A stretch of 64,000 nt of DNA. It comes from Eurosta solidaginis. Taxonomy: Eukaryota > Arthropoda > Insecta > Diptera > Tephritidae. Positions 1 through 10,315 of the stretch are shown here, one piece after another. Every line of letters begins with the position of its first letter. The first letter of the stretch is position 1. The stretch is taken from assembly GCF_040869045.1 (NCBI RefSeq), contig NC_090319.1:51308779-51372778 (forward strand), given 5' to 3'. The notes beneath the pieces are model-generated. The model worked only from the letters and a program-made list of their open reading frames with translations, was not told the DNA's origin and searched no databases. The translations under genes and the position numbers were made by a program.

Positions 1-721
1 ATTTGCACGCAAAATAAAAACAAAATAACTTCTCAATATTTTGCCAGCTGGTTTAATTACCAGGACATATTCAATAAAGTATACGTCAAGCTTTAGAATA
101 TTTCCTTAGTTTTGGACGTATAATATTAAATTTTTAAGCATACTCTATTTTCATACAAAATGTTTAATCAGGGACACACGGGGCGACTCATACCCAAGCC
201 ATCACTCAGTTTCACTCCAAATTAAATACATGCTTCTCTGACTGAAATGGTTCTATTAATTTCGTAGAATGTAGATGTGATCCAATGAAATATGAAAGAA
301 AACAAATACGCAGATATAAATCAACACACATGCAAATATATTTATTACAAATACAGCCTTGGCGTGTGCAATTGCTGTGTGTGCTGTGAATCTACAAATG
401 TATGTAATTTCATAGTTAACATCACAGTTTCAGTAGTATTTACAAAGGATATTTATTTCTAGATCATTTCACACGCACCAATCTGTGCTATAACAAGATA
501 TCATCAACACGTCACATACATGACAGAATTAAACACCTTAATATACATGACATTAACACGCATACTACCAAATACATGCAAAACTCATACAAACAAATGT
601 CATTTACATACCAAATAAAGTGAAATTCACATTCAATGTTTGCATGATGTTTCTATAGAATAACAAGGTTCATTGCGTGGCCTTGTTATTTGCGTTTATT
701 TATATTTGTATTTTTAGGTAT
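1..721. other. AT-rich intergenic DNA
   Basis: No coding region, RNA gene or repeat that I recognise. It is AT-rich with scattered ATACAT/ACATAC short-repeat tracts typical of fly intergenic DNA. Confidence 0.5.
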
Positions 722-729
722 GTATGTAT

Positions 730-1086
730 TAGGCCGGGTCGATTTGTAGGGAGGCAAAAAAATCGCCCATTGCTCTGTGAAAATCATATTCCAGGGATCA
801 AAAGAAGAAACTTTGCCGAAGGAACCATACCTCTAAAACGAATTTTAAAAAATGAAGGTATCACTGTGACACAATTGCAGATCGTAAAATTGCCTGTGTT
901 GTTTTTTTAAGCCACCAAAAGACCCAGCAAGTAGAATTGAAATTGTCCCTACCCAAAAGTTCGACCCAAAGGGGGGACATCAGAATTCGTTTTAGAGGTA
1001 TGGTTCCTTCAGCAAAATTTCTTATTTTGATCCTTAGAATACGATTTTTACAGAGCAATGAGCGATTTATAAATCGACCAGCCCTA
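730..1086. mobile_element. hAT-like MITE, copy 1 (357 bp)
   Basis: The ends form long terminal inverted repeats: the left end starts TAGGCCGGGTCGATTT and the right end is the complement of TAGGGCTGGTCGATTT. Homology continues inward for roughly 120 bases (CATTGCTCTGT, GGAACCATACCTCTAAAACG on both arms). The element is flanked by a perfect 8-bp duplication, GTATGTAT, at 722-729 and 1087-1094. An 8-bp duplication of form nTnnnnAn and a tip fitting YARNG are hAT traits. There is no transposase, so it is non-autonomous. Short reading frames inside are only the inverted repeats being read through. A second copy lies at 24757-25387. Confidence 0.85.
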
Positions 1087-1094
1087 GTATGTAT

Positions 1095-1867
1095 ATATAA
1101 ACACATGAGCGCTTAGAGTATCCGTGACATTTATAATGAGTTGTATATGAATATGTGGCAATGAACTGACGTGCATTTGTATGTAATTATAAATTTTTTT
1201 TTTTTGCCATTTCCTTAAAGCATTCAGTTCTACAATAACATATACATACATCACTCTAGAACATAGCAATAAATATTCGCATATACATTTAAACAAAAAT
1301 TGTTGTTAATCTGAGCGAGCAAATTACATATTTGACTAATTGTGCGTTGCTAAGCAATAGAAATGAGCTATACTTGCTTAGTCAAATACTTAACTTTGTT
1401 TGAAATGAAAAATTTACCATGAATTTTGTGCAGTTTTAAGTGCAAAGTCTTTGATGATTGAGCGCTTAATGTTGCTGGTTTTTTATTTCTTTGATTGCTC
1501 TTGACTTTAATTAAGAGTTTAAGATATACGAATTTTCCTCGTTATCTTAATCAGTTACACAAATTTTTAGCGGAAGTGCTTGTGTTGTTTATATGAAATA
1601 TGAAATATGAAATATTGTTTGATTATCGTTTAATTATCGATTAGGTATATTTATGGTCTACATATCGGTTTGTTATCGGATTCTTATTGGTCTTTTGTTG
1701 TCTTGGTATAATTGTGTTACAGATGTGAAATAATCTGATAAGAAATATAAAGTTTTTCGATATCAAATCGATAAATTTTTGATTAGAAATCAGTTATTAA
1801 ACGTTTTTATTCTACATAAAGTTGGTAACACTCCAATTAATTTTTGATACCAAATCATTAATATAGT
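1095..1867. other. AT-rich DNA without recognised features
   Basis: I see no gene. A short GAAATAT/GAAATATG tandem lies near 1595-1616. Confidence 0.45.
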
Positions 1868-2175
1868 GATACCTTTTCAAATTTAATTATTATTTTATTT
1901 CATTCACATTTATTTTATTTGGTTTTATTTTATTTTATTTTGTTCTATTTTATATTATTTTATTTTATTATATTATATACAATTTATTATTATTTTTATT
2001 TAAATTTTGGTATTTCATTTTATTTTGTTTTATTTTATTTTATCTCATTTTATTTTATTTCATTTAATTCTGTTTTATTTTATTTTTATTTATTTTATTT
2101 ATGTTTGATTTTATCATGTTTTGTATAATTTTTTTACATTTTTTTTTCAACTTTATTTTATTTTAATTTTTAATA
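1868..2175. repeat. (TTTTA)n pentanucleotide microsatellite, imperfect
   Basis: About 300 bases consist of TTTTA/TTTTATTTCA units with point changes. The 69-residue open frame across it is low-complexity Phe/Tyr/Leu and not a gene. Similar arrays occur at 6160-6225 and, as the complement (AAAAT)n, at 56455-56681. Confidence 0.9.
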
Positions 2176-2485
2176 AATTTTTTTATTCCTTTTATTTAAA
2201 ATTTTCTCCTTTGAGGTTTTACAATAAATATCGGTTTTAAACAACAAGATACTTAATGCTATTTAATGCTATTAACTATTTACATTTATTTGGTTTCACA
2301 GTTGTTCGTAAGATTTTCTATAAAGAACTACATATGTATCAGGTTTTTAAAACTATACTTTGTTTCAGTTTAGCTATTATTATTTTGTTATTGATATTAG
2401 AGAAAAATTGTAAGTTTACAAACGGCGATGGTTACTAGGACATGTTTCTGAATTTCACTTTTTCACCTGCTAGCTTTTCGGGAGC
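2176..2485. other. AT-rich DNA without recognised features
   Basis: No gene seen. One short open frame (2256-2438) has no recognisable homology and coding-unlike composition. Confidence 0.35.
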
Positions 2486-2585
2486 TGAGCGTTGAACTCG
2501 AATCTCCAGCATTCATATCAGTGCAAATACTGATGCCTTTAGCTGCTAAGCCATATGAATGCCCCGTTGTTCGCTGTACAATTGG
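2486..2585 (-). mobile_element. tRNA-like SINE head
   Basis: On the minus strand an A-box-like TGGCTTAGCAGCTAAAGGC is followed about 45 bases later by a B-box-like GATTCGAGTTC, the spacing of a tRNA-type RNA polymerase III promoter. It does not fold as a normal tRNA and lacks a clean acceptor stem, so a tRNA-derived SINE head is the better reading. I could not define its 3' end or a target duplication. Confidence 0.5.
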
Positions 2586-3040
2586 TCTCTAAGAGTTGCC
2601 TTTTTGTTTATATTCCTTTTGATCACCATGTAGGCACATACACTCTGTATGTAGTTTATTCCTAACTCCTCATTCAAATTAATATATCCATTTTTTTTTT
2701 TTTATTTAATACTTAAGAACCCTTCTGGTACATATGTGTTAGTATTCGTATATCCGTTAGTTAACAGGTAGATTTGCGAAGGGTTATTAGATACAAAAAA
2801 ATGTTAGTGTCGTTTTCTCAAATCCAGGTACGTTTCAAGCAAGAGCATATTTTTTAGGCAGGTAATGTTTTCTTTGTAGAGCTAGGGAACCTTTTTGTCT
2901 ACGTAGGCTTAATTTTTACTTGATCTAAGTATAAATAAGAGTACATGCGCCTTGTTCCTTCATAATATCTGCAATTATCGCCGGATACTGTTCAGTTTAT
3001 AATTGCAGTTTATAACCCGTCATTTACTTAAAAATACGAT
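2586..3040. other. Region upstream of the decayed gene at 3041
   Basis: No coding sequence. A TATA-like TATAAATA lies at 2930-2937, about 110 bases before the first ATG of the pseudogene. It could be the old promoter, but no initiator at the expected spacing is obvious. Confidence 0.3.
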
Positions 3041-3826
3041 ATGAATAAAAGGGCGCGAGAGTTTGAGTGTACAAATGATCCAGATATGTTCTGTTTCACC
3101 TGCGGTCAATTTATCGTTAAAAGGATGCGACGTGTGTTTTCAAATCCTTTGAAAGTTACATACTATAAGTATTTTGGAATTGAGCCTAAAAACAATAAAA
3201 AACCAGGAACACCGAATACTGTGCGCACCACATATCGAGTCGAATTGATTTTTTTAGATATCGGTACAAAAATATGCGTTGTAAAAATTGGGAATTTTCT
3301 CCCTTTTAATGCGTAGCCGACTAATTTCTGAAACTATCTATTTAGGCGACATTTGAAATTTATTACACCAATGAAGTGGAGGGAACCAACTTGCCATTAA
3401 ACGGACTGCTATATTTGTACTACAAAAGTACTTGGGGTTGGAAAGTCAAGAAAAGTAACCTATGCGAGCGTATCTAGAGTGTCATTATCAGAACTAAATT
3501 CAACGGAATTTGCCAGAATCAAATTTAACTTTAGTTCCAGCTCGAGTTTCATTGTCAACAGCAGAATTTGGTTACGCGATATCATGTTGTACTGGATTTC
3601 AAACGGAAAACGAAAGAAACTCTTTGTCACAAGCACAACTCAATGATTGGATAAGGGATATGGATTTGTCAAAGGAAAAGGCCGAACTACATACCTCTCG
3701 TATGCAACAATTTAAATTTGTTTCATCCGATGTTAAGGTAACATATTATAGACCTCGTCACGAACAATTTTCCAAGTACTATACGAAGGAGGACAGTGTT
3801 TATTACTGCAAAGTCATTGCTGGTCT

Positions 3827-4208
3827 GGGTGCTGGGTGGATGGCGGCCACCGTGGTGTGATGGTAACGTGCTCCGCCTATCACACCGTATGCCCTGGGTT
3901 CAACTCCCGGGCAAAGCAACATCAAAATTTTAGAAATAAGATTTTTCAATTAGAAGAAAATTTTTCTAAGCGGGGTCGCCCCTCGGCAGTGTCTGGCAAG
4001 CGCTCCGATTGTATTTCTGCCATGAAAAGCTCTCAGTGAAAACTCTTCTGCCTTGTATATGCCGTTCTGAGTCGGCATAAAACATGTAGGTCCCGTCCGG
4101 CCAATTTGTAGGGAAAAATCAAGAGGAGCACGACGCAAATTGGAAGAGAAGCTCGGCCTTAGATCTCTTCGGAGGTTATCGCGCCTTACATTTATTTATT
4201 TTTTTTTT
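3827..4208 (+). mobile_element. tRNA-derived SINE, copy 1
   Basis: It starts with a tRNA-related head: A-box-like GTGGTGTGATGGTAACGTG and B-box-like GGGTTCAACTCCCG. A unique body ends GCGCCTTACATTTATTT plus a T-rich tail. A 13-bp target duplication, TCATTGCTGGTCT, flanks it at 3814-3826 and 4209-4221. It interrupts the pseudogene, whose reading frame resumes directly after the second duplication. A second copy of about 90% identity by eye lies at 54971-55329. Confidence 0.9.
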
Positions 4209-4872
4209 TCATTGCTGGTCTATTCAAACAGTTTGGTGAACCATATGATTCAAAAGAGTGGCGATTGTTCATAGATGGCAATAAATTATGCTTAAAAGCA
4301 TATTGGCAACCAGAAGCGCATGCAGTAAATATGAAGGAAACGTATGAGATAATGCAAAATTTGCTCAAATTAATCAAATACGAAGAACATGATTGGAAAA
4401 TATGTCGATCTTAAAGTCGTTGAAATTCTATGTGGTCTAAAAAGTGGATACATAAAAACTGTTGCTTTCCATGCAAATGGGATAGCCGAGCTCGTCAAGA
4501 CTATTACATAGTAAAGGATTGGCCCGAACGAATTGAGTTTCCAGTTGGGGTGGGTACCATAAAATACTCCCCAATTATAAAGAAGGCCTTATCACAAGCT
4601 TGTCAAGGCTTTGGGCATAGATGGTGAAGCTTTTCATCATTTGAAGACAATCTTTCCAGAGGTTTCAGAGGCAAAAATAAAGGAATGGATTTTTGTGGGA
4701 CCCCAAATAAGGAAAATGATGACCAATAACTATTTAAGAGAACTATTGTCACCAGTGGAGGCAGCAGCGTGGGATTCTTTTGAAAAAGTGGGTACTTCTT
4801 TTTTAGGTAAACACAAAAGTCCTAACAACGAAATGATAGTGAACGACTTGATCAAAAACTATGCGGAAATGG

Positions 4873-5140
4873 GTAAATAAAAAAGCATATTTAAGACCGT
4901 TTTCTCAGTTAACTTTAAAACCTATCTGCCCGATAAAAAAAAAAATTTGTATGAAAATTTTTAAATTTTCATGAGAATATATAGCCCTGAATTTGAATTC
5001 ATCATTTCCGAACAAACAAGAACGAGAAAAATGTAAACAAAAACTTTGTTTTGAATTGAAAGATAAATCCAGCCTAAGAAAATTATATACTAATGTGTCA
5101 CTTAAGTATTTATCTAATATACTTTTTTATTTTCTCTCAG
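4873..5140 (+). other. Retained GT-AG intron in the pseudogene
   Basis: A GTAAAT donor follows codons for AEMG, and a pyrimidine-rich tract with TCTCTCAG closes the intron. Joining the flanks keeps the frame (AEMG to ANRSLKIHF), matching the expected continuity of the protein family. Confidence 0.7.
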
Positions 5141-5388
5141 GAGCAAACAGGTCTTTAAAAATTCATTTTCTACATTCCTAATTAAATTTTTTCCCACAAA
5201 ATCTTGGCGACGAAAGTGACGAGCATGTCGAAAGGTTTCAACAGCAAATGAAAATGATTGAAAGTCGGTATCAAGGATTCCGGGATGTCGCTATGATGGG
5301 CGACTACTGTTGGTTTCTCATAAGAGAAACCGATCCTAATCTAAATAAGCGTCATATGTACATATGCTATTATCTGTACGGCACTTAA

Positions 5389-5879
5389 GTTTTACTATAT
5401 GGATATATTTATTTGACTGCTTATAGCTTTTGTATTAGCTCATCGATTTTGTTATGGGAAAGCCTATTTTTTTTGTACTAATACAGAGTTTAGAGAGAAA
5501 TAAAAATTTGTAAAAAAAAAAATAAAAAGTTTTCGAGATCTGTCCTGGCAAAGTACACATTCTGTAATGATTGTTCATTATCTTTGAATCTGCAGGGCTA
5601 GCAAAAAGTATTGCATGTACCGTTTATAGAAAACTTTACTGCCTTTTAAAGGTGTCAAACCGTTTTGGAATTGCCCAATTCGTTCTTGAGATATATATGA
5701 TTAAGTGTACCCAATTTTTTTTTTGTTGAATCAACGGTTATTCGTAAATATCTCAAAAACGTTAACATAGAATTAAAAATAACCTTCGTTTTCGGAATCA
5801 CGGGTGATTTCACATAGGAATTTCATAATGGCGTCTATGGTTCATTTCTGCTGTAAACCAGTGTAATTAAATATTCTAT
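5389..5879. other. 3' flank of the pseudogene
   Basis: Contains a polyadenylation-type AATAAA at 5499-5504 followed by an A-run, plausibly the old 3' end of the gene. The rest is AT-rich with no recognised feature. Confidence 0.4.
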
Positions 5880-6085
5880 TGTTATATTTTTCTAAGAGAA
5901 ACTGAAAAGAAAGAAAGAAACATTTACTGACATTTTGTGATCGTACCATTTCGAAAACAGCCACGTAATCATATCAGGCAATTGTCGTAATGTTATCAAA
6001 GGTTTCACCGAGATTCAAACCGCGAATCACACATTGAAACTGCAGTTGCCTCAACCACTAGGCTATCCTGCTTGAATACTCAATT
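5880..6085 (-). mobile_element. tRNA-derived SINE-like unit, second type
   Basis: Read on the minus strand, TAGCCTAGTGGTTGAGGC (A box) is followed by GGTTTGAATCTC (B box) about 30-35 bases later, so the head is clearly tRNA-like. The body runs toward 5880, where a purine-rich GAAAGAAAGAAAC tract occurs. Neither the tail nor a target duplication was certain. Its sequence differs from the SINE at 3827. Confidence 0.55.
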
Positions 6086-6159
6086 AGAATAAGCCGGTGC
6101 TAAGCTCATGAATTCTTAATAATAAGTATAAATTGAACATAGCATTAAAACAAACAAAC

Positions 6160-6225
6160 ATAAATATCTCATTTTATATTATTTATTTTATATAATTTTA
6201 TTTTATTTTATTTTATTTTATGTTT
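6160..6225. repeat. (TTTTA)n microsatellite
   Basis: A short pentanucleotide run, TTTTA repeated, about 100 bases before the Family-2 insertion at 6332. Confidence 0.8.
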
Positions 6226-6331
6226 TATTAAAACTGCCACCAAGTTGTATTACTATTTTTTATCAAAAGAAAAAAACCTTACGTTGTGATTAGATAGTTA
6301 TGTTATAGTTAGCGCTATCTGCAAACAGAAA

Positions 6332-7476
6332 CAAGTAAGGACGGGACTCTTTTCAGCTGCGGGAAAGACTTCATACCTTTCGTGAATGGGGCTGAAGAAT
6401 AATCTTATCCCATTCGTAATATTCAAATAACCAGCTGTATAAGATAAGAAATATATAGTGAATAGATGTACTTACATAATCGATTTTTAAGATAAATATA
6501 AAATAAAAAAATAGGTAGGTACTTTGTGTGAGGGTGCAAAGTTTCACGTTTTTTGTGGTCTGCATGTAAAAACTGTGCCCTCGAAGCACGCATTTCAACA
6601 ATACATGACGTAGGCGTAGATTAGGTTAGGTTCAAGTGGTTGCCGTCCACATAGAAGCGGCACACTTGGTCCTTTATAGGCTCATTGTAAAACCACAAGG
6701 CTTTGTTCCTACTCTCCTAATCAAACCACTTCGTTGAGTTTGTGAAGCTAACTAAGCGTCGTGTATTGACCTCACCTATATCAGCCAGATCTACGAGGCG
6801 GCGTTGGCGTAAGTATTTCATGAAATTTGAAGCTTCTAACCGTAAAAAAAAAACGGCAGAATTTACAGCTTATATGCAGTATATGCTATATATACAACCG
6901 ATTATATGATTTTTTTAGCCATCAATCAATGCTCTGTACGTAAGCATTCGGTGAAATTTGAAGCTTTTAGCTGTGAAAATCGGGCAGAAATTACGAAAAG
7001 CTTCTTATCTGAACAATCGGTTGTACGTTATATATACTATAGATTTATACCACCGATCTCATTCATTTTTTCAGACAAGAATATGTCCAATATATTAAAG
7101 CATATGGTGAAGTTTTAAGCTACAATCTGATAAATCGAGGAAGATATGACAAAAATCCTCTTTTCTGAAAAATCGGTTATTTGGGGGATATATGCAATAG
7201 TGGTCCGATCCGGCCGGTTTCGACAAATATCTAGTGGGACACCTAAATATACCCGCTTTCCAAATTTCATCTAACTATCTCAAAAGTTGAGGGACTAATT
7301 TGCATATAAACAGACAGACGGACAGGCGGACAGACGGAAATGGCTATATTAACTCAGCTCTGCATCCTGATCATTTCGGTATACTTAATGATGGTGCTAT
7401 CTATTTTCCTTTAAGGACTTACAGTTTTGACATTCGTGACGAAGTTAATCTACCATTTCATTTTCATGAAAAGTAT
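6332..7476 (-). mobile_element. Family-2 interspersed element (Helentron-like, non-autonomous), copy 1
   Basis: The low-coordinate end is CAAGTAAGGACGGGAC, then a degraded hairpin and CATACCTTTCGTGAATG. The high-coordinate end is TTTTCATGAAAAGTAT, the inverted partner. Near that end is a GGACAGACGGA run. The minus orientation puts the hairpin at the 3' end, as in Helentrons. The body is old and diverged from the copy at 56682, and a non-LTR fragment (6615-6790) lies inside it. It has no coding capacity. Confidence 0.65.
6615..6790 (-). pseudogene. C-terminal remnant of a non-LTR retrotransposon inside Family-2 copy 1
   Basis: The minus strand encodes LADIGEVNTRRLVSFTNS followed by TKWF. It matches the pattern of a second fragment near 46880-46960 (LAEVGDVHLSFLLRFIRESK). 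Both are followed, at slightly different distances, by a tail of AACCTAATC/AACCTAA type, so they look like 3' ends of one LOA- or R1-like family. Only the last 60 or so codons remain. Confidence 0.5.
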
Positions 7477-9109
7477 AAAAAGCGTTTCAGTGTAAAATTA
7501 CATTCGAAGCGCGTATTTCGACAGGGATGAGTAAGGTAGCGTATAATTTTCAATGAAGTGACATGTCTGAGCTATTTATCGTAGATAATGTGGATGTAAT
7601 CGAAACTTGAAATTGTTCTTTATAATTTTATTCAAGCGCAGATATGTAGTAATATTAATACAAGTACGCATGAGTCAGGTGACTTGACTCGTACAAGCAG
7701 TTAATTTTAAGTGTAACACGGCGTATACGTAACAAATGAACAATGTGCAAGTAGTTATTTAAGAGCTAACGTGAATGTAAATTAAAGATATGCGAGTAAC
7801 TAGTAATAAAGAAACAAGTAGGAAAGTAATAACAAAAGTATGCAGCGAGCGTAATAAAAGACAAACAACTAAGTGAAATGGAATTCATGAAGATATTTAA
7901 CAAGAGCTGCTTGAAAGAATGTATGTTAGTATGTATGTTGCGTAAGAATTTGACTGAGCTGAAAGGTACAACAATGCATTGCAAAAGTACATATGTAATT
8001 ATATGTGTAAAGGGAAAGTTAGTATTTCAATAAAAAGAAACTGATACTCTATTTTGAAGTGTCGAAAATGATGAAGACGATAGCACAGATGACAATTACG
8101 ATAACTGAAAGATCATATGAGCTCAGCTACAAGAAATCATCATTCTTATACAATATCTATAAGATACATACTCATGAAGTACAATAACTATATAAGTGTA
8201 ATGTGTGTGACTTGCGCAGCGCCGAAACTGCAAACTCACGAAAAATATGCGAAAAAGAACTTAAAAACTCATAAAGAAGGAGAAAAAAGCAATACTAATT
8301 CACTGAAAGCAGTCTTAAGTAAATTTAATCTAAACATTTACGTTTACAGAGTACAAATGAAAAGTAAGAGTAACAAAGAGCGCACGTAAAAACTTTCAAT
8401 TAAACGTACGCACAGAATTGATGAAACTTCTGAAATAGCTCACAATTATGAAGATTCTTATACAAACATGAAAGCAAGTTGTTAGAAGGAAGTTCCTTTA
8501 GGTAAAAGCGATACTATGGAGATGAGCGCCTACACTCTGTATCGCTTTTGATTAAGGCAAATATGTAAAAGGTTTATTCTATTTTGTAGTTGATTTATTG
8601 GTATGAGCTGCGTTGAGGTAATTTCGTGTTTAATAGCGCAAAAATGCTTTTCTGAAACCACAACTTGGCGTGTAGCCATTGAGTAACTATCGAAGAGTGA
8701 TCAACATAAATTAAAATAAGGCAATTTAACAATAAATATGTTACTTACTCCGGACGTTATCAGATGCCAAGATAAAGACTCCCGTGATGAAACTTAACTT
8801 AGGCGGAGCAGCAACATTGAATAATAAAAGAAACCAAGGAAACAGGGAGAAAAGAGAAAATTTAAATTAAAAGATTACATTCATTAAGGCAATTTACAAT
8901 ATTTGCTACTCAACGTATGTGCTATGATTTCAAACCCCTTTGTTTTAAACCACTTATAAAATTTAAGAAAAAAAACACAATTCAGCAGCCTTTATATGTA
9001 CATCGGGCATGCTAAGTTATTGTAAAACAAATTATTTATACCACTTAAACTTTCATAACTTCTGAGTACGAAATGAATCTAAAATATGTAAAAAAAGCTA
9101 GGCTGAGAA
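7477..9109. other. AT-rich DNA without recognised features
   Basis: Read on both strands, I find no convincing gene, RNA or repeat. A 90-codon open frame (8117-8389) is rich in Lys/Asn/Tyr, as expected for AT-rich noncoding sequence. Confidence 0.4.
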
Positions 9110-9655
9110 CTATTCACTTATAAGAGTCTTTTAGGACTCCGCTTTTGACGAAAATTACTCGCCGTTTGCCAGTAATGTCTAGCTAACAAAGCAACTTTGA
9201 GGAAATATTCATATTTGATTATGGAAAATTTATCATAACCTCACACATTCTTGGAGCGCATATAATTTAGGAATCCGATAAGTGCCCGAAATATGTGAAA
9301 AGCACGAGCCTAACAAATATGATGACATAAGAGTCTTTGATGACTACGATTGCATGAAAACTATGAGCTATATGCCAAGAGTGTCAGGCAGAAAAAAAAT
9401 TTGAAAAAATTGTCATATTTTATTTTGAAAAAATGTTCTATCCCCATCAAACATTCTTGGAGGGCTCATAATTTAGGAATCCGATAAGAGGCGAAATTAT
9501 GAAAAAATATGAACTTCAGAAATGTGATCATGCCTTTTATGACTCCGATATGTTGAAAATTAAGAGTTACATGCCAAACGTGTTCAGCAACCAAAGCAAT
9601 TTCAGAACAAATATTCATATATTTTTTGAAAAGATTTTTTGTCACATTCAATCTG
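9110..9655. repeat. Degenerate tandem repeat, period about 206 bp, about 3 units
   Basis: ACATTCTTGGAG, TAATTTAGGAATCCGATAAG and a following GAGTCTTT...GACTCCG block recur at a spacing of 206 bases (ACATTCTTGG at 9245 and 9451). A more diverged unit lies upstream from about 9120. Related phrases (GAGTCATAT, TTTAGGC) recur at 9915-10040 and 14140-14265, suggesting a decayed satellite into which Family-1 copy A inserted. Confidence 0.6.
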
Positions 9656-10315
9656 AATAAAATAATACTTTAAAATATGTCTTACTGTTCTCATTTTCAG
9701 TTGTCATGGACGCTTCTATCTAATCATGTCCGTAATAATAGGTATTCTAACAATGTAAATATTGCGAGCGAAACTGCCTCCACGGTATGCCTGTTCTTAA
9801 TTGCATCTCCAGTCGATATGCCCAACATTTAAGGATTTTCTCCGAAATTCCTGGTTTTCAAAAAATATCGAGGATATACTTCACCATTTTCAATGCCAAT
9901 CTAGGCCCCTCTATGAAGCATATAAATTACTTCGAAAAGAGTTATATAAAAAGCAAATTATGAGTGGCTTATGAGCCTTTTTGGAGTCATATCGGAAAGT
10001 TATTTAGGCTCGCATAATGTATAAATATTAAGCACGACCATCGCAAGGAGTGATATACATTCATTCCGGGATCATAAATAAGCTTATAATAAGGGTACAA
10101 TATCCGATCCTTTCTAATTCTTGTTTATTCCGAATATATGCTTCTCTCCCATTATCTTCGTAATATTGGCCATTTTAACGATAATAGTATTTCCTCCTTT
10201 TTTATCACAAACCTGTCTCCGTGGTGTGCTTTTTATGCCTTTAAATAGTACTGACATCGGCATGTCCTACTTTTATGTGTTTGCTCCAAATGTCCTCATT
10301 CCAATCCAATATTAA
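9656..10315. other. Decayed satellite-like flank of copy A
   Basis: No gene. 9915-10040 resembles 14140-14265 on the other side of copy A (shared AGAGT.ATATA, TTTAGGC, CGACCAT.GCAAG.AGTG), so both flanks belong to one older repeat. Confidence 0.4.

Larger units (their letters stand above)
3041..5388 (+). pseudogene. Decayed copy of a multi-copy arthropod protein family of unknown function
   Basis: The pieces read in order as one protein. 3041-3316 holds an N-terminal CFTC zinc-binding-like motif and a YYKYFGI segment. A WREP...DCYIC segment follows near 3371-3420, then 3510-3826, its continuation at 4222-4410, 4440-4610, 4611-4872, and after an intron 5141-5388 with SLKIHFLHS and RYQGFRDVAMMGDYCW. 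I recognise this as a repetitive family in arthropod and cnidarian genomes whose function I do not know; a transposon origin is possible. It is broken by a stop at 3398, a SINE at 3827-4208, frameshifts near 3420-3510, 4435 and 4610, and a stop at 5179. A downstream cysteine pair appears changed to Arg and Tyr (RTTY near 3223-3232). The remaining intron shows that this copy arose by DNA duplication rather than retrocopying. Confidence 0.75.

Noticed and set aside
1084..1296. Minus-strand frame next to the first MITE
   Set aside because: AT-rich, no domain, and it begins within the MITE end and target duplication.
3836..4138. Possible tRNA gene at the A/B box sequence
   Set aside because: A and B boxes are present but the arms do not form a tRNA; the target duplications and second copy show it is a SINE.
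6620..6640. TTAGGTTAGGTT as telomeric repeat
   Set aside because: Only about two units, at the end of a retrotransposon fragment; a second fragment has the same kind of tail.
8117..8389. 90-codon open frame as a possible small gene
   Set aside because: Lys/Asn/Tyr-rich composition expected of AT-rich noncoding DNA, no recognisable motif and no splice or promoter context.
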